A stretch of 64,000 bases of DNA from CAYJXJ01 sp964374095 (GCA_964374095.1 CAYJXJ010000001.1:4579-68578), one strand, 5' to 3'. Positions 24,369 to 34,165 are shown, counted from the first letter of the stretch. Notes: a model not told the origin generated them from the letters alone. Program-made: numbers and translations.

Positions 24369-25564
24369 CGCTGCTGGAGCCGCCCCTGCCGCGCCCGGCG
24401 CCCGCGGCCGGGGGACATCTCTTCCGCCGCCTAGGGGGCCGGGTGCTCATGGGGGATCACTCGGGGGCTTGGGCGCTCTGGGACGAAAAGACCTATCGGG
24501 AGTGGGTCTTGGGCCGGGGGGCCGCGCCCGATGGATTTGATCCCGCGTCGGCCGGGGCGAGGCTGGCCAAAGCGAGCCTCTTGGCCTGGACCGGGCCGTC
24601 CACGCATATTCTCGTGGCCGCGGAGGACGGCTCCGTCATGGAGCCCGAGACTGCGCGCGAGGCCGTGGACTTCGCCTCCGGCGCCTCCTCCCCGCGGCTG
24701 TCCTTTGAGATCGTCGCGCCGGACTTAGGCTCCGCCTGGCCCACGGTCTGGCTGGCGGTGGAATACGTGCAGAGGCGCGCGGAATGGTCCAAGCGGCCGG
24801 CCCGCCTGACCGTGCGCTGCGAGCAGATCCCGTCCCCCAGCCAGGCCGGTTATCTGGAGTCGCGCGGCGTGGACCTGCGGCTGGCTCTGTCGGCCGACGC
24901 GCCGCCCAAGCGCCTGCCTTCCCGGCAGGCAGCGCGGGTCATTCTGTCGGTCGGTCGGGGGGCCGCCGACCCCGGCGGCTGGGTCCGGGAACTCGCGGCC
25001 GCGGGGGTGCGCTCCGTGCTTCTTGAGCCCCCCGAGCCCCTCACGATAAGGGGCCTGGCGGCATTCATGCAATTTTGGCGGGACGCTCTGGAGGCCATGT
25101 TGGCCTTGCCGGAGGGCGGGTTGCGCGAGGAGCGCGCCGCGGCCCTGCTCGGCGGCCGGCGCTGGGAGATCCCCGGTTTGGATATCATCGCCGAACTCGC
25201 CTACGCGCCCGACGGGCGGATTCTGTCGAGCGAGCGGGCCGCTCTCGCCGGCGGCCGGGTGGCTAAGAGCCTCTGCGTGGGGGAGGTCGGGGTGTCGCGG
25301 TTCGCGGATCTGCGCAAGAACTCCGCGGTGCTCGCCTGCCTCTCCCAGGCTCTGGCCGAGACCCAGCCTCTCTGCCAGCAATGCGTCTACGGACCCCGTT
25401 GCGCGGTGGGGGCGTCGCGCCATCTCCAACAGCAGGGAACGCCGTGGGGGCAGACGCCCTCAAGCCTCGGGTGTTCCCTGCACATGGCGATTCTCGATCT
25501 CCTCTTTGAACGGCTCGGCGGCGCCCACCCCGCCGGCCTGGAGAGTTGGGGGGAGCCGGCGTGA
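24356..25564 (+). CDS. HxsB-like pseudoenzyme lacking the radical SAM cluster
   Basis: 402 residues. The start (MSRLTLLE) is like that of HxsB at 59613 (MSRLTALE), and the end matches closely: QPLCQQCVYGPRCAVG, PSSLGCSLHMAILDLLFERL, with C340, C343, C349 and C373 at the four HxsB auxiliary positions. In between, where HxsB has CxxxCxxCHxSVVDPSRTD and FQGGEPLLN, this protein has THILVAAEDGSVMEPETA and FEIVAPDLGSAWP: the SAM-cluster cysteines and GGEP are gone and about 20 residues are deleted. The Cys of the GCMAYNYNGE segment is also lost. The frame is intact over 1.2 kb, so it looks like a maintained non-catalytic subunit rather than a decayed gene. Confidence 0.75.
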   Translation: MSRLTLLEPPLPRPAPAAGGHLFRRLGGRVLMGDHSGAWALWDEKTYREWVLGRGAAPDGFDPASAGARLAKASLLAWTGPSTHILVAAEDGSVMEPETAREAVDFASGASSPRLSFEIVAPDLGSAWPTVWLAVEYVQRRAEWSKRPARLTVRCEQIPSPSQAGYLESRGVDLRLALSADAPPKRLPSRQAARVILSVGRGAADPGGWVRELAAAGVRSVLLEPPEPLTIRGLAAFMQFWRDALEAMLALPEGGLREERAAALLGGRRWEIPGLDIIAELAYAPDGRILSSERAALAGGRVAKSLCVGEVGVSRFADLRKNSAVLACLSQALAETQPLCQQCVYGPRCAVGASRHLQQQGTPWGQTPSSLGCSLHMAILDLLFERLGGAHPAGLESWGEPA

Positions 25565-27159
25565 GCCGCGGGATGGGATCGCCCGAAAGGCGGGAGCTTG
25601 CGCGCCGGGCTCCCTTTGCGCGGGGACTCTGGCCGAGCCGTCTGACCGAACTCTATGATTTCGTCGGGGAACAGGACCTCATCGGCTGCCGGGTCCGTCG
25701 CCACGTCTTGGCGCCCGGGTCCCACCGCCGCGTGCGCTCGGCCTTGGGGAAGGTCGCTCCGGGTCCCCGCCGTGAGTGGCTTCTGGGCTACGCGGCCCTT
25801 TGCGCCGGACGTTACGCCCTGGCCCTCAAGCACCTCGCCGGCGCCCAAGTCCTGCCCCGGGCCCGGTTGCTTAAGGCCGCGGCGTACTGGCTGCGCGGCG
25901 ACCGGGAGCGATCGCGGCGGTGGCTCCCGCAGGCTCTCGCGGCGGCCGATGCCGCCGTCGGGGCTTGCGGCCCCACGCGCGAGGCCCTGCTCCTCCGGGC
26001 CCAAATCCGGTTTGAGTTCGAGGACAACGCCGGCGGGCTGGCCGACCTCGGCAAAATACTGAGGGCCGATCCGATGGATTTGCGCGCGCGCATCGGACGC
26101 GCCGAGGTGCTCGGGGATCTCTACGATTACGCGGGCGCCTGCCGCGAGATGGCCAAGGTCCTCGCGGCTCGTCCCGGCGCGTGGTGGGCGCTGGCCCAGC
26201 GGGGCCGTCTGCGCGGCATGTGCGGCAAGCCGGAGGGTGCCTTGCGGGACTTAGGCGCCGCCATCGCGCGGCGTCCCGCGTGCGGCGCCCTCTATTCTTG
26301 GAGAGCCGAGGTGCTGCGCCGCGTGGGGCGCCACGGCGAAGCCCTCGCCGATTGTTCAGAAGCGATCCGCCGGGACCCGGGCTACGCCTTCAGCTGGGAG
26401 CTGCGCGGTCGCCTGCGGCTGGCGCGGGGAGAACCCCGACCGGCGCTTGGCGACCTATCCCGGGCCTGCCTTCTGGACCCTTCGCACCAGATGGCCTTCG
26501 CCTGGCGGGCTCAGGCCCGCTTGGAGCTGGGACTTTCCAAGGGCGCCTGGGAGGATCTCGACCGGGTGTTTCCCATGGATCCCGGGGGATTCTGGATCGC
26601 GACCGGCCCGGACCGCCAGGGGGCGCTGCGCCAAGACATCGAGGCCGCGCTCGCGCGCCGGCCGCGCGATCCATGGGCCCGGCTGCTGCGGGGGCGCTGG
26701 CATGCGCTCGCGGGCCGCTGGGCTGGGGCGCTGGGGGATTTGACGAGCGGCGTGCGCCTGGCGGAGGGGCGCGACCCGAAAGCTTCGGCCGCGGGGCGGC
26801 GCTGGCGCGGGTGGGTGCTCGGTCGGCTCGGGCGCGGCTGGGCGGCTGAGGCGGAACTGGGCCTTGCCGCCAAGCTCGACGCGCGGGACCGCCAGGCGCG
26901 GTGTTGGCGGGCGCAGGTGTTGGCCTCCCTCGGCCGCGGCCGGGAGGCCATGGAGGAGTACCGCCGCGGCCTTAACGGCCCGACCCCCGCCTTCCTAGAG
27001 GGCTACCTGGGACGGGCGGACCTTCACATGCGCGCCCGGCGTTGGGACTTGGCGGCCGCCGATTATCAGACCGCGCTCATCTGCGACGCGCGCAGCGCCG
27101 CCGCCCGCAATGGGCTTGCCCAGGCCCAACGCCGCGCTCGGCGGGAGGGGGCGCTGTGA
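25561..27159 (+). CDS. TPR repeat protein (1)
   Basis: 532 residues from GTG 25561, overlapping the HxsB-like gene by four bases. Tandem 34-37 residue helical repeats with the local signature AWRGExLRRxGRHxEALADLxxAIRxDP. One non-TPR insert near residues 335-360 (VFPMDPGGFWIATGPDRQGA) recurs in the other two large TPR proteins here. No signal peptide, so probably cytoplasmic. TPR arrays hold partner proteins or peptides; a scaffold for the modification enzymes is inferred from operon position. Confidence 0.78.
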   Translation: MSRGMGSPERRELARRAPFARGLWPSRLTELYDFVGEQDLIGCRVRRHVLAPGSHRRVRSALGKVAPGPRREWLLGYAALCAGRYALALKHLAGAQVLPRARLLKAAAYWLRGDRERSRRWLPQALAAADAAVGACGPTREALLLRAQIRFEFEDNAGGLADLGKILRADPMDLRARIGRAEVLGDLYDYAGACREMAKVLAARPGAWWALAQRGRLRGMCGKPEGALRDLGAAIARRPACGALYSWRAEVLRRVGRHGEALADCSEAIRRDPGYAFSWELRGRLRLARGEPRPALGDLSRACLLDPSHQMAFAWRAQARLELGLSKGAWEDLDRVFPMDPGGFWIATGPDRQGALRQDIEAALARRPRDPWARLLRGRWHALAGRWAGALGDLTSGVRLAEGRDPKASAAGRRWRGWVLGRLGRGWAAEAELGLAAKLDARDRQARCWRAQVLASLGRGREAMEEYRRGLNGPTPAFLEGYLGRADLHMRARRWDLAAADYQTALICDARSAAARNGLAQAQRRARREGAL

Positions 27160-29051
27160 CGGCCCGCGTCGCGCGGCCCGAGTTGGCCTGGGGCGCCGCC
27201 TGCCGAGACGACCTCGCCCCGCTGCGGCGGCGGTGCGCGCGCAAACCCCGCGACGGCCGCTTGTGGGCATGGCGGGGCAAGGCCGCCGAGGAATCGGGAT
27301 GCCCCGAGGAAGCCCGGGAGTGCTATGAACGCGCCGCCGCACTCAGCCCCCAGAGCGGTTGGATCAGGGCCCTGCGCGGGAGGGTCTGGCACGAGCGCGG
27401 CGACCCCCGTGGTTTGGAGGAGCTGATTCTCGCCGCGCGGTTGGCGCCGGATTTCGCTCCCTGCCGGGCGTGGCTGGGCGCGGCGCTGCGCGGCGCGGGA
27501 CGCCATCAGGAGGCCGAGGCCGAATTATCCCGGGCCCTGGAATTGATGCCGTGCTATGAAGTCGCCCACGCCGAGCTCGCGCGCCTGCGCGGGGATCAGG
27601 ACCGTTGGGAGGAGGCCGCGGAGTCATTGGCGCGGGCCTTCGAGGGTACGCCCAAGTTCACCTGGGAACGGTTCTGGAGCCTGCCGCCGCGGCCCGGAGG
27701 ATTTCATACCAAGGCTTGGGCGGCCTGGTGGGAGTTGCGCCGCGGCAGAGTCGCGGCGGCCGAGGGGGTGCTCGGCGCCGAGACTCCCGGTGAGCCATCT
27801 TTCCTTGGCTACATTCGGGCCGAGGCCCGCGCCGCCGCCGGCGGGATGTCGGAAGCGATCGCCGCCCTTGAGCCCCTGGCCCGCGCGTGCCCCGGGCCGA
27901 CGTACCGGGCCGCGACGGGTCTGCTGCGGCTGAAGGCGGGCGACCCGGCGGGAGCGGCGCGAGACCTGGCCGCCGCGCTTGGCCGCAACGGAGCCGAGGC
28001 GCCATGGCTGTGCGGCTTGGGCGAGGCCCGACTGCGCCAAGGACGGACCTTGCAGGGCCGGCGGCATTTAGAGAGGGCGCTCGAGCTGGATCCGAACTAC
28101 GCGCGGGCCCAGGAGCTTCTCGGCCGGCGTCTGGCCCCCGGAACTCGGGTGCTCGACGTCTTCCTTAATTATGCCTGCCAGGCCAAGTGTCCTTTCTGCT
28201 TCAACCCGCCCCTGACTCCGGAGCTCATCGGCTGGAAGCTCCCTTTCGAGCGCCTCGCCGCCGAGCTTGTCAAGGGCCGGGGCGCGGATTTCGAGGGAGT
28301 GACTTTTTCGGGAGGGGAGGTCACGCTGCTCAAAGAACTGCCGCGCCTCCTGCGCTTGGCGCGGCGGGCCCGCTACGCCCATATCGGCATCATCACCAAC
28401 GGGCTGCGCCTGGCCGATGCGTCCTACGCCGACGAGCTCGTCGACGCCGGCCTCAACTTCGCATGCGTCTCGGTCCACGGTCCCGACGCGGCCCTTCACG
28501 ACCGTATGGTCCGCGTCCCCGGGGCATTCGAGAAGGTCCTAGCCGCCATGGGGCAGTTGCAGCGGCGCGGGGTGCCGTTGGTGCTCAACTATGTTTTGAC
28601 GCGAGAGAACGCGGCCGCCGCCGCAGCCTTTGTGGAGCGCTTCGTGGGGACCCCGGGTTTGGCGGAGATCCAGCTCTACTTCCCGCATTACGACGGGCTC
28701 ATGGCCGAGCATGCCGACACGTTGGGCTTGCGCTTATCGGAGGCGGCAGGTCCCATGCGGCGGGCGCTCTCGGCGGCGCGACGGTCGGGAGCCGAGGGGA
28801 AGGTCCACGCCTACAACATGCCTCCCTGCGCCCTTCCCCAAGAGCTGGCGCTCCTGCGCAATTGGGAGGCGGAGCCCGAAAGCCTGCTTCTCGACCCGGC
28901 CGCCGCGTCGGGCGCGGCGCTGCGCCAGGAGAGCCGCGGGCGGGTGCGGACCGAGGCGTGCTCACGCTGCGGCGTCGGGGAGCGCTGCCTGGGTTTTGAG
29001 AGCGCCTACGCCCGGCGTTATGGCACCGCGGAAATGAAGCCTCTTCGATGA
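27156..29051 (+). CDS. TPR-radical SAM fusion protein (5)
   Basis: 631 residues from GTG 27156. Residues 1-325 are TPR repeats (AWRGKAAEESGCPEEARECY, LERALELDPNYARAQELL). Residues 330-631 are a full radical SAM domain: C341, C345 and C348 (CQAKCPFC), FSGGEVTLLKE, IGIITNGLRL, SVHGPDAALHDRMVRVPGAF, and the operon's auxiliary motif CSRCGVGERCLGF..YARRYG. The radical SAM part is most like paralogues 2 and 3. The direct fusion ties the TPR proteins functionally to the radical SAM chemistry and suggests that the repeats deliver the substrate. Confidence 0.85.
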   Translation: MTARVARPELAWGAACRDDLAPLRRRCARKPRDGRLWAWRGKAAEESGCPEEARECYERAAALSPQSGWIRALRGRVWHERGDPRGLEELILAARLAPDFAPCRAWLGAALRGAGRHQEAEAELSRALELMPCYEVAHAELARLRGDQDRWEEAAESLARAFEGTPKFTWERFWSLPPRPGGFHTKAWAAWWELRRGRVAAAEGVLGAETPGEPSFLGYIRAEARAAAGGMSEAIAALEPLARACPGPTYRAATGLLRLKAGDPAGAARDLAAALGRNGAEAPWLCGLGEARLRQGRTLQGRRHLERALELDPNYARAQELLGRRLAPGTRVLDVFLNYACQAKCPFCFNPPLTPELIGWKLPFERLAAELVKGRGADFEGVTFSGGEVTLLKELPRLLRLARRARYAHIGIITNGLRLADASYADELVDAGLNFACVSVHGPDAALHDRMVRVPGAFEKVLAAMGQLQRRGVPLVLNYVLTRENAAAAAAFVERFVGTPGLAEIQLYFPHYDGLMAEHADTLGLRLSEAAGPMRRALSAARRSGAEGKVHAYNMPPCALPQELALLRNWEAEPESLLLDPAAASGAALRQESRGRVRTEACSRCGVGERCLGFESAYARRYGTAEMKPLR

Positions 29052-32000
29052 GAGGCCCCGGCTCCGGCGATTCTTGGGGCGCGGGGCTGCGCGCCTCCGA
29101 GCTCCTGGCCGCGGGTCGGCCTAGAGAGGCCCTGCGGTGGGCGTCGCGGGCCGTCGCCTCGGGCGGCGGCGGGTGGGCCTTCCTTCTGCGGGCCCGCGTC
29201 AAGCAGGCCTTGGGGCGCCCGCGTCTGGCCGTGGCCGACGTCACGCGCGCCTTCGACCGGGACGCGGAATGCGGCTGGATCTTCGACCTTCCTGTTGAGA
29301 AACGATTCATCCCTCAGTCCGAGCCGCAACGGCGGCTCGGGGCGCTCAACCGTGGTTTCCGCGATGACCCGGGTTGCTGGGCCGTCCGCGCCTTCGTGGG
29401 CAAGCTCCAGGTGATGGGGGGTCGCGGACGGCAAGGCCTCGCGCATCTCAACTGGGCGGTCCGCGCTCGGCCCTCCGAAGCGTATCTCCTGGCCTGGCGC
29501 GCTGAGGCCCGGCGGCGGCTCGGCGCGCCGCGCGGGGCGCTCGCAGACGCGCGGGCCGCGCTGCGGCAAGACCCTCGCCATGCGGTCGCGCTCGCCGCGC
29601 GCGCGGGAGCCCTGCGGGTCTTGGGACGGGGTGAGGAGGGCTTCAAGGACGCAGTGTTAGCCCACGCTCTGGGGCCCAACTACGAGGTCCCGGCCTTGGA
29701 GGCGGCGCGCTGCCGTCTGGCGCTTGGCGACCTCGCGGGCGCTGCGACCTGGCTCGAGCGGGCGGCCCGCAGGGCCGCGCGCTACGGCTGGCGCAACCTC
29801 TTCGAGGGGAACATCCCGGCGGACGGGGGTTGGGGGGCGCTCCCCGAGGCGGACAGGGAGGTCCGTTTGCTTGCGTGGCGCGGCGAATGGGAGCTTTCGC
29901 AAGGTCACGCGGGGTCCGCGCTCCCCCTGCTGCGGCGCGCGGTCTCCGGGGCAAAACCTCATCCCTGGGCGCACGCCTGGCTGGGGGAAGCCCTCGAATA
30001 TTCCGGCGCGCGGACTGAGGCCTTGGCCTCCCTGGACCGGGCCGTGCGCGTGGACGGCTCTTACGCGCGTGCCCGCGTTTCAAGAGGCCGGTTGCGGCTG
30101 ATGGCGGGTCGGCCCCGAGAGGCGCTGCGGGATTTGGACGCCGCGCTCTCACGGGAACCGGATTGGGCTCTGCCGCGGTACTGGAAGGCCCGCGCGCTGG
30201 AATCGCTCGGCCGGTCCGCCGCGGCTTTGGAAGAGCTCGATGCCGCCCTGCGCCTTGATTCTCGGTTCACCGAGGCGCTCGAGGCGCGGGATAGGTTGCG
30301 GGCTGGAGGAGTCCGGAGGGAGGGTGCGACCGCCGCTGTCTTGGCGCGCGTCCGCGCCGGCGACTTCGACGGCGCCTGCGAACTCATGACCGGGGGCGAG
30401 CGCCTGGGCCTGGACGCGGTGTGGCGGAGCCATCCCTCTCATGATCTGATGTACGCGCAGGCGCCGCGGGGAACGCCTCCCCCCGCGTCGACGCGCCGAG
30501 CCTGGCGGGACGAGGCTCGGCGGCGCGGGAGCGCGGAGCTCTGGTGCCTATCGGCGGCCGGGGAACTGGCGGCCGGTGAGAACGCGGCGGCCGAATCCCT
30601 AGCCGGACGGGCCCTGCGGCTGCGGCCAAGTCTGGTGGCGTCGCGCCTGATTCGGGGCGCGGCGCGGCTCGCCGCCGGCCGCCGCGCGCACGCCAACGAG
30701 GGCCTCGACCTTGCCCTTGGCGACCTGTCGGCGTATCTCTCCGAGCGTCCGCGCGACGCGCGCGCCCTGCGCTTGCGGGCCGAGCTCCTAAATGATCTCG
30801 AAGACTTTGAGAGCTCGGCCCGCGATCTTAAGGAGTCGTTGCGGCTTGAGCCCGAGAACGACTGGGCCAAGATCGAGCTCGCCGACATGCTGACCGATCA
30901 AGGCCGCGCCGCCCAGGCGTGGCCCCTCATCGCGGGCCTGCGCGGCGCCTGGGGCCGGGAAGGCTGGTACTGGGCCCTGCGGGGCCGGGCGTTGGCCACG
31001 AGCGGCAAGCGCGCCGCGGGCCTGCGGGCGATGGAGGAAGCGGCCCGGCGCAGCCCGCAAGCCGGCATACTGGCCTGGCTGGGCGAGGCGTATCGGGTCA
31101 ACGCGCGATACCGGGAGGCCCTCGCGGCCTTGGGACGCGCCATCGCCGCCGATCCGGCCTTCCTCTATTCTTACGAATGGCGCGGGAGGCTCCTGCTGAT
31201 GCTGGGGCGTCCGCGGGCGGCTATGGCGGACCTGGAGGCCAACATCAAGGCCGACCGCCGCCACTACTTCGCCCCGGCTTTCCGGGGTGAGGCCAACTTC
31301 AAGCTCGGTCGCTACCGCGAGGCTGTCGAAGACTTCGAGCGCGCCTACCCCCTCGACCCGCGCCTGACCTGGAACCCGCGCGTGCGGGAGGGGGAGAGAC
31401 CCGGATCGCGCGAGGAGGCCCTCCGCCTCGACCTCGACGCCGCCGTGGCCCGCAGGCCCCGGGACGCTTGGGCCCTTGCCTTCCGGGGGCGTTGCCGCGC
31501 TACGATGGGAGACGCTGGCGGCGCCTTTCAGGATTTGACTTTGGCTTTGGATCTGGCGCCACTGGCCTTCGCCTTCGCGTGGCGCGGCTATTGCCGCATG
31601 AGCCTCGGCAAGGATGCCCCCGCGCTGGAAGATTTTCGGCGCGCGGGAACCCATCGCTGGGCCCGCGCCTGGTCGGGACAGGCGCTGCTGCGGCTCGGCC
31701 GCGCCCGCGAGGCCCTGCGGGCCTTTGACTCGGCCACGGCCGCGGCCGACCCGCATCTGGCCGTCGTTTGCGACTGGGCGGCGGGGGCGCTCGAGTCGAT
31801 GGGTCGTACGCGCGCGGCCGCGGTCCAGCGGCGGCGGGCGCGGCGCTGGGGGCGGCTCGTCCAGGGCGCCGAGATGGCTGAGGGAGCGGGTTTCGCCTGC
31901 GCCCGAGCCCTTGATCCGTTGGAGGAACTGTTTGCGCGGCTGGGCAACGTCCGGCTCGTCGGCCTGTTGGAGACGCGCCTCGATATGACCGAGCTCAAGC

Positions 32001-34075
32001 GCTCCTTCGCCTACGGAGTCCGGCGTCATGCCGCCCGCTATGGACCGGCCTACGAGGAGGCTCTGGCCCGCGCCGGCGCGGGCACGGCGGCGGCCTTGGC
32101 TCGTCGGGGCCGGGCGCAGCGGATGCTCGGGCGCTGGGCGCCGGCCCGGCGCGACTTGGACGCCGCCCTGCGGCGGGATCCGTCGCTGGCGGAGGCCTGG
32201 GCATGGCGCTGGGAATTGCGCGCGTCTCCGGCCCGAGGACTCCGGATCTCGTTTGGCGACATCGACAAGGCCATCGGCCTTGCGCCCGACAATGCCTGGT
32301 GGCGCGTCTGGCGCGGCTGCGGGCGCCTGGCGGTGGTTCGGGAAGGCGTGGCCGGAGATGTTCGGCCCGCGCTCGAGGATTTTCAGGCCGCGCTGCGTTT
32401 GGATCCGGGGTGCGCTCTCGCCTGGGCCATGTCGGCCGCGGCCTGGCGGGCGCTGGGAAACCGGACCCGACAGACGGCTTCGCTGCGGGCGGCCATCAAG
32501 GCCGAGCCTCGGCAGGCGTGGCTGCGCCGCCAACTCGCCGAAGCCCACGCCCTCACCGGCGACCTCCATGGATGTCTGCGCGCCTGCTCGGAGGCCATCC
32601 GCATCGAGGAGACCCTGGGCCTGGAAGTCTTCGCCCGGGTCAAGTTCGGGCGCCTGGCCCGGATGCCGCGCAAGCGCCTGGCCCGCTTTTTCTCCGGCCG
32701 CGATCCCACCGAAGCCCTCCGGTGCGTGGATTTGATACTCCAACGGGAGCCGAGGGCCTGGTGGGCGCTGGTGATGCGCAGCGACCTCCGGAGGACTCCG
32801 CCGTTCAATGATTTCGCCGCCGGGCTAGCGGACCTGGAACGCGCCGTCCAGATCAAGAAGGACTGCCCCTGGGCGTGGGCTTATGTAAGCCGCGCCCGGC
32901 TTCATGCCGGCCGGCGCGACGCGGCCCGCCGGGCCATTGACCGCGCTGTTGGTCTCGACCCCGAGTGCGGGTGGTTGCGCGCCTGGCGGGGGGAATTGAA
33001 GCGCCGGATGGGCGACCCGGAAGGGGCCCTCTCCGATCTCGAAGCCGCCGTCCGTCTGGACCCCGACTACGAGCTCGCCTATGCCTGGAGGGGCGGGGCC
33101 AAGCGCCAACTCGGACAGGTGGAATCGGCCCTCGAGGATCTTGATCTGGCGATTCGTCTCGACCCGCGCTACGCGTGGGCGCTCCATGAGCGGTCGCTGG
33201 CGCTTCGGGCGCTCAACCGGGTCGACGCGGCCTTGATCGATTTGCAGTCGGCCTGGCGGCTGGACTCGAAGTACGCCTGGTCGTCGGGCAAGGACCGCGA
33301 GGGGGCGTTGGCCCTTCTGGACGCGGCGTTGAAATCCGATCCGTCGCACGCGCTGGCCCAGGCCTGGAGGGGCGAGACGCTCAACCGGATGGGGAGGTTC
33401 GAAGAGGCTCTGGGGAGCCTGGATGCCGCGTTGAACCTTGATCCGGGGTTGGCCTGCGCCCGGGCCTGGCGTGGCTGGTCGCTGGCCTGCCTTGGCCGTC
33501 GCTCGGAGTCGCTCCGAGACCTGAACCGGGCTCTGTCCAAAGAGCCGGGCAACTCCCAAGCGCACGCCTGGCGCGGGCGCGTTCTTCTCGACGCGGGTCG
33601 GCCGCGCGCGGCGCGTCGGGCTCTGCGCCGTTCGCTGGCCGCCGAGTCGAAGTCCGCGTGGGCGTTGGCTTGGGCCGCGGATGCGGAGCTCGCCTGCGGC
33701 TCCCCCGCGGCGGCCCGACGGGCCTTCGAGCGGAGCCTGGAACTCAACCGGAGCAACCCCGAGGCTTGGGCGGGTCTTGCCGAGGCCTGCGGCAGGCTGG
33801 GGGATGAGCGGCGGGCCCGCCTGGGTCGCGCGGAGGCTCTCCGACTCAGGCCCGACCTGCCGGCCTCGCTGGTGAGCCAGGGGCGGGGCAAACTCGATGC
33901 GGCCCGGCCGGCCGAGGCGCTGGCCGACTTCCGGAGAGCTCAGGCGCTGGCGCCGGAGGATCCGTGGCCCATGATCGGCTCGGGGGTCTGCCTGCAGAAG
34001 CTCGGGCGTCCGCTGGAGGCGGCCGTTCTCCTGAAGAAGGCTCGGGAATTGTCCCCCGATCTGTTCCAGCGCTGA
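29048..34075 (+). CDS. Giant TPR repeat protein (1675 residues)
   Basis: ATGA-linked to the fusion gene and last of the overlapping run. Almost entirely TPR-like repeats (for instance AWRGETLNRMGRFEEALGSL), with no signal peptide or membrane segment. A break near residue 427 (LARVRAGDFDGACELM then HDLMYAQAPRG) matches the N-terminus of the separate TPR protein at 34166 (VGRGDFNGAVAAI, QDLMYEQDFGL), so this protein looks like two or more TPR modules joined end to end. The PLDPRLTWNPRVREGERPGS insert also recurs in its neighbours. Likely a large scaffold; partners unknown. Confidence 0.8.
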   Translation: MRGPGSGDSWGAGLRASELLAAGRPREALRWASRAVASGGGGWAFLLRARVKQALGRPRLAVADVTRAFDRDAECGWIFDLPVEKRFIPQSEPQRRLGALNRGFRDDPGCWAVRAFVGKLQVMGGRGRQGLAHLNWAVRARPSEAYLLAWRAEARRRLGAPRGALADARAALRQDPRHAVALAARAGALRVLGRGEEGFKDAVLAHALGPNYEVPALEAARCRLALGDLAGAATWLERAARRAARYGWRNLFEGNIPADGGWGALPEADREVRLLAWRGEWELSQGHAGSALPLLRRAVSGAKPHPWAHAWLGEALEYSGARTEALASLDRAVRVDGSYARARVSRGRLRLMAGRPREALRDLDAALSREPDWALPRYWKARALESLGRSAAALEELDAALRLDSRFTEALEARDRLRAGGVRREGATAAVLARVRAGDFDGACELMTGGERLGLDAVWRSHPSHDLMYAQAPRGTPPPASTRRAWRDEARRRGSAELWCLSAAGELAAGENAAAESLAGRALRLRPSLVASRLIRGAARLAAGRRAHANEGLDLALGDLSAYLSERPRDARALRLRAELLNDLEDFESSARDLKESLRLEPENDWAKIELADMLTDQGRAAQAWPLIAGLRGAWGREGWYWALRGRALATSGKRAAGLRAMEEAARRSPQAGILAWLGEAYRVNARYREALAALGRAIAADPAFLYSYEWRGRLLLMLGRPRAAMADLEANIKADRRHYFAPAFRGEANFKLGRYREAVEDFERAYPLDPRLTWNPRVREGERPGSREEALRLDLDAAVARRPRDAWALAFRGRCRATMGDAGGAFQDLTLALDLAPLAFAFAWRGYCRMSLGKDAPALEDFRRAGTHRWARAWSGQALLRLGRAREALRAFDSATAAADPHLAVVCDWAAGALESMGRTRAAAVQRRRARRWGRLVQGAEMAEGAGFACARALDPLEELFARLGNVRLVGLLETRLDMTELKRSFAYGVRRHAARYGPAYEEALARAGAGTAAALARRGRAQRMLGRWAPARRDLDAALRRDPSLAEAWAWRWELRASPARGLRISFGDIDKAIGLAPDNAWWRVWRGCGRLAVVREGVAGDVRPALEDFQAALRLDPGCALAWAMSAAAWRALGNRTRQTASLRAAIKAEPRQAWLRRQLAEAHALTGDLHGCLRACSEAIRIEETLGLEVFARVKFGRLARMPRKRLARFFSGRDPTEALRCVDLILQREPRAWWALVMRSDLRRTPPFNDFAAGLADLERAVQIKKDCPWAWAYVSRARLHAGRRDAARRAIDRAVGLDPECGWLRAWRGELKRRMGDPEGALSDLEAAVRLDPDYELAYAWRGGAKRQLGQVESALEDLDLAIRLDPRYAWALHERSLALRALNRVDAALIDLQSAWRLDSKYAWSSGKDREGALALLDAALKSDPSHALAQAWRGETLNRMGRFEEALGSLDAALNLDPGLACARAWRGWSLACLGRRSESLRDLNRALSKEPGNSQAHAWRGRVLLDAGRPRAARRALRRSLAAESKSAWALAWAADAELACGSPAAARRAFERSLELNRSNPEAWAGLAEACGRLGDERRARLGRAEALRLRPDLPASLVSQGRGKLDAARPAEALADFRRAQALAPEDPWPMIGSGVCLQKLGRPLEAAVLLKKARELSPDLFQR

Positions 34076-34107
34076 CGTCCTCCCCTCTGGCGATTGGGGG
34101 GCGCCTA

Positions 34108-34136
34108 TTGAATTTCCACGCCGAACCTGCTAACCT
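34108..34136 (+). promoter_or_regulatory. Sigma-70-type promoter for the TPR/Cys-rich/CbiX unit
   Basis: TTGAAT at 34108-34113 and TAACCT at 34131-34136, spaced 17 bases, with CCTGCTAACCT around the -10, a variant of the CTGTTA-ACT pattern. The ATG at 34166 follows a GGGAG ribosome binding site. Confidence 0.55.
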
Positions 34137-34165
34137 TAGGAAGGGCGTCATTCGGGCAGGGAGCG

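Noticed and set aside
24356..25564. Reading the HxsB-like gene as an active radical SAM enzyme
   Set aside because: No CxxxCxxC or variant is present anywhere in the protein; the remaining four cysteines match only the auxiliary cluster positions of HxsB.
27042..27155. Upstream extension of the TPR-radical SAM fusion
   Set aside because: It overlaps the end of the previous TPR gene by more than 100 bases; the GTG at 27156 makes the usual four-base overlap.
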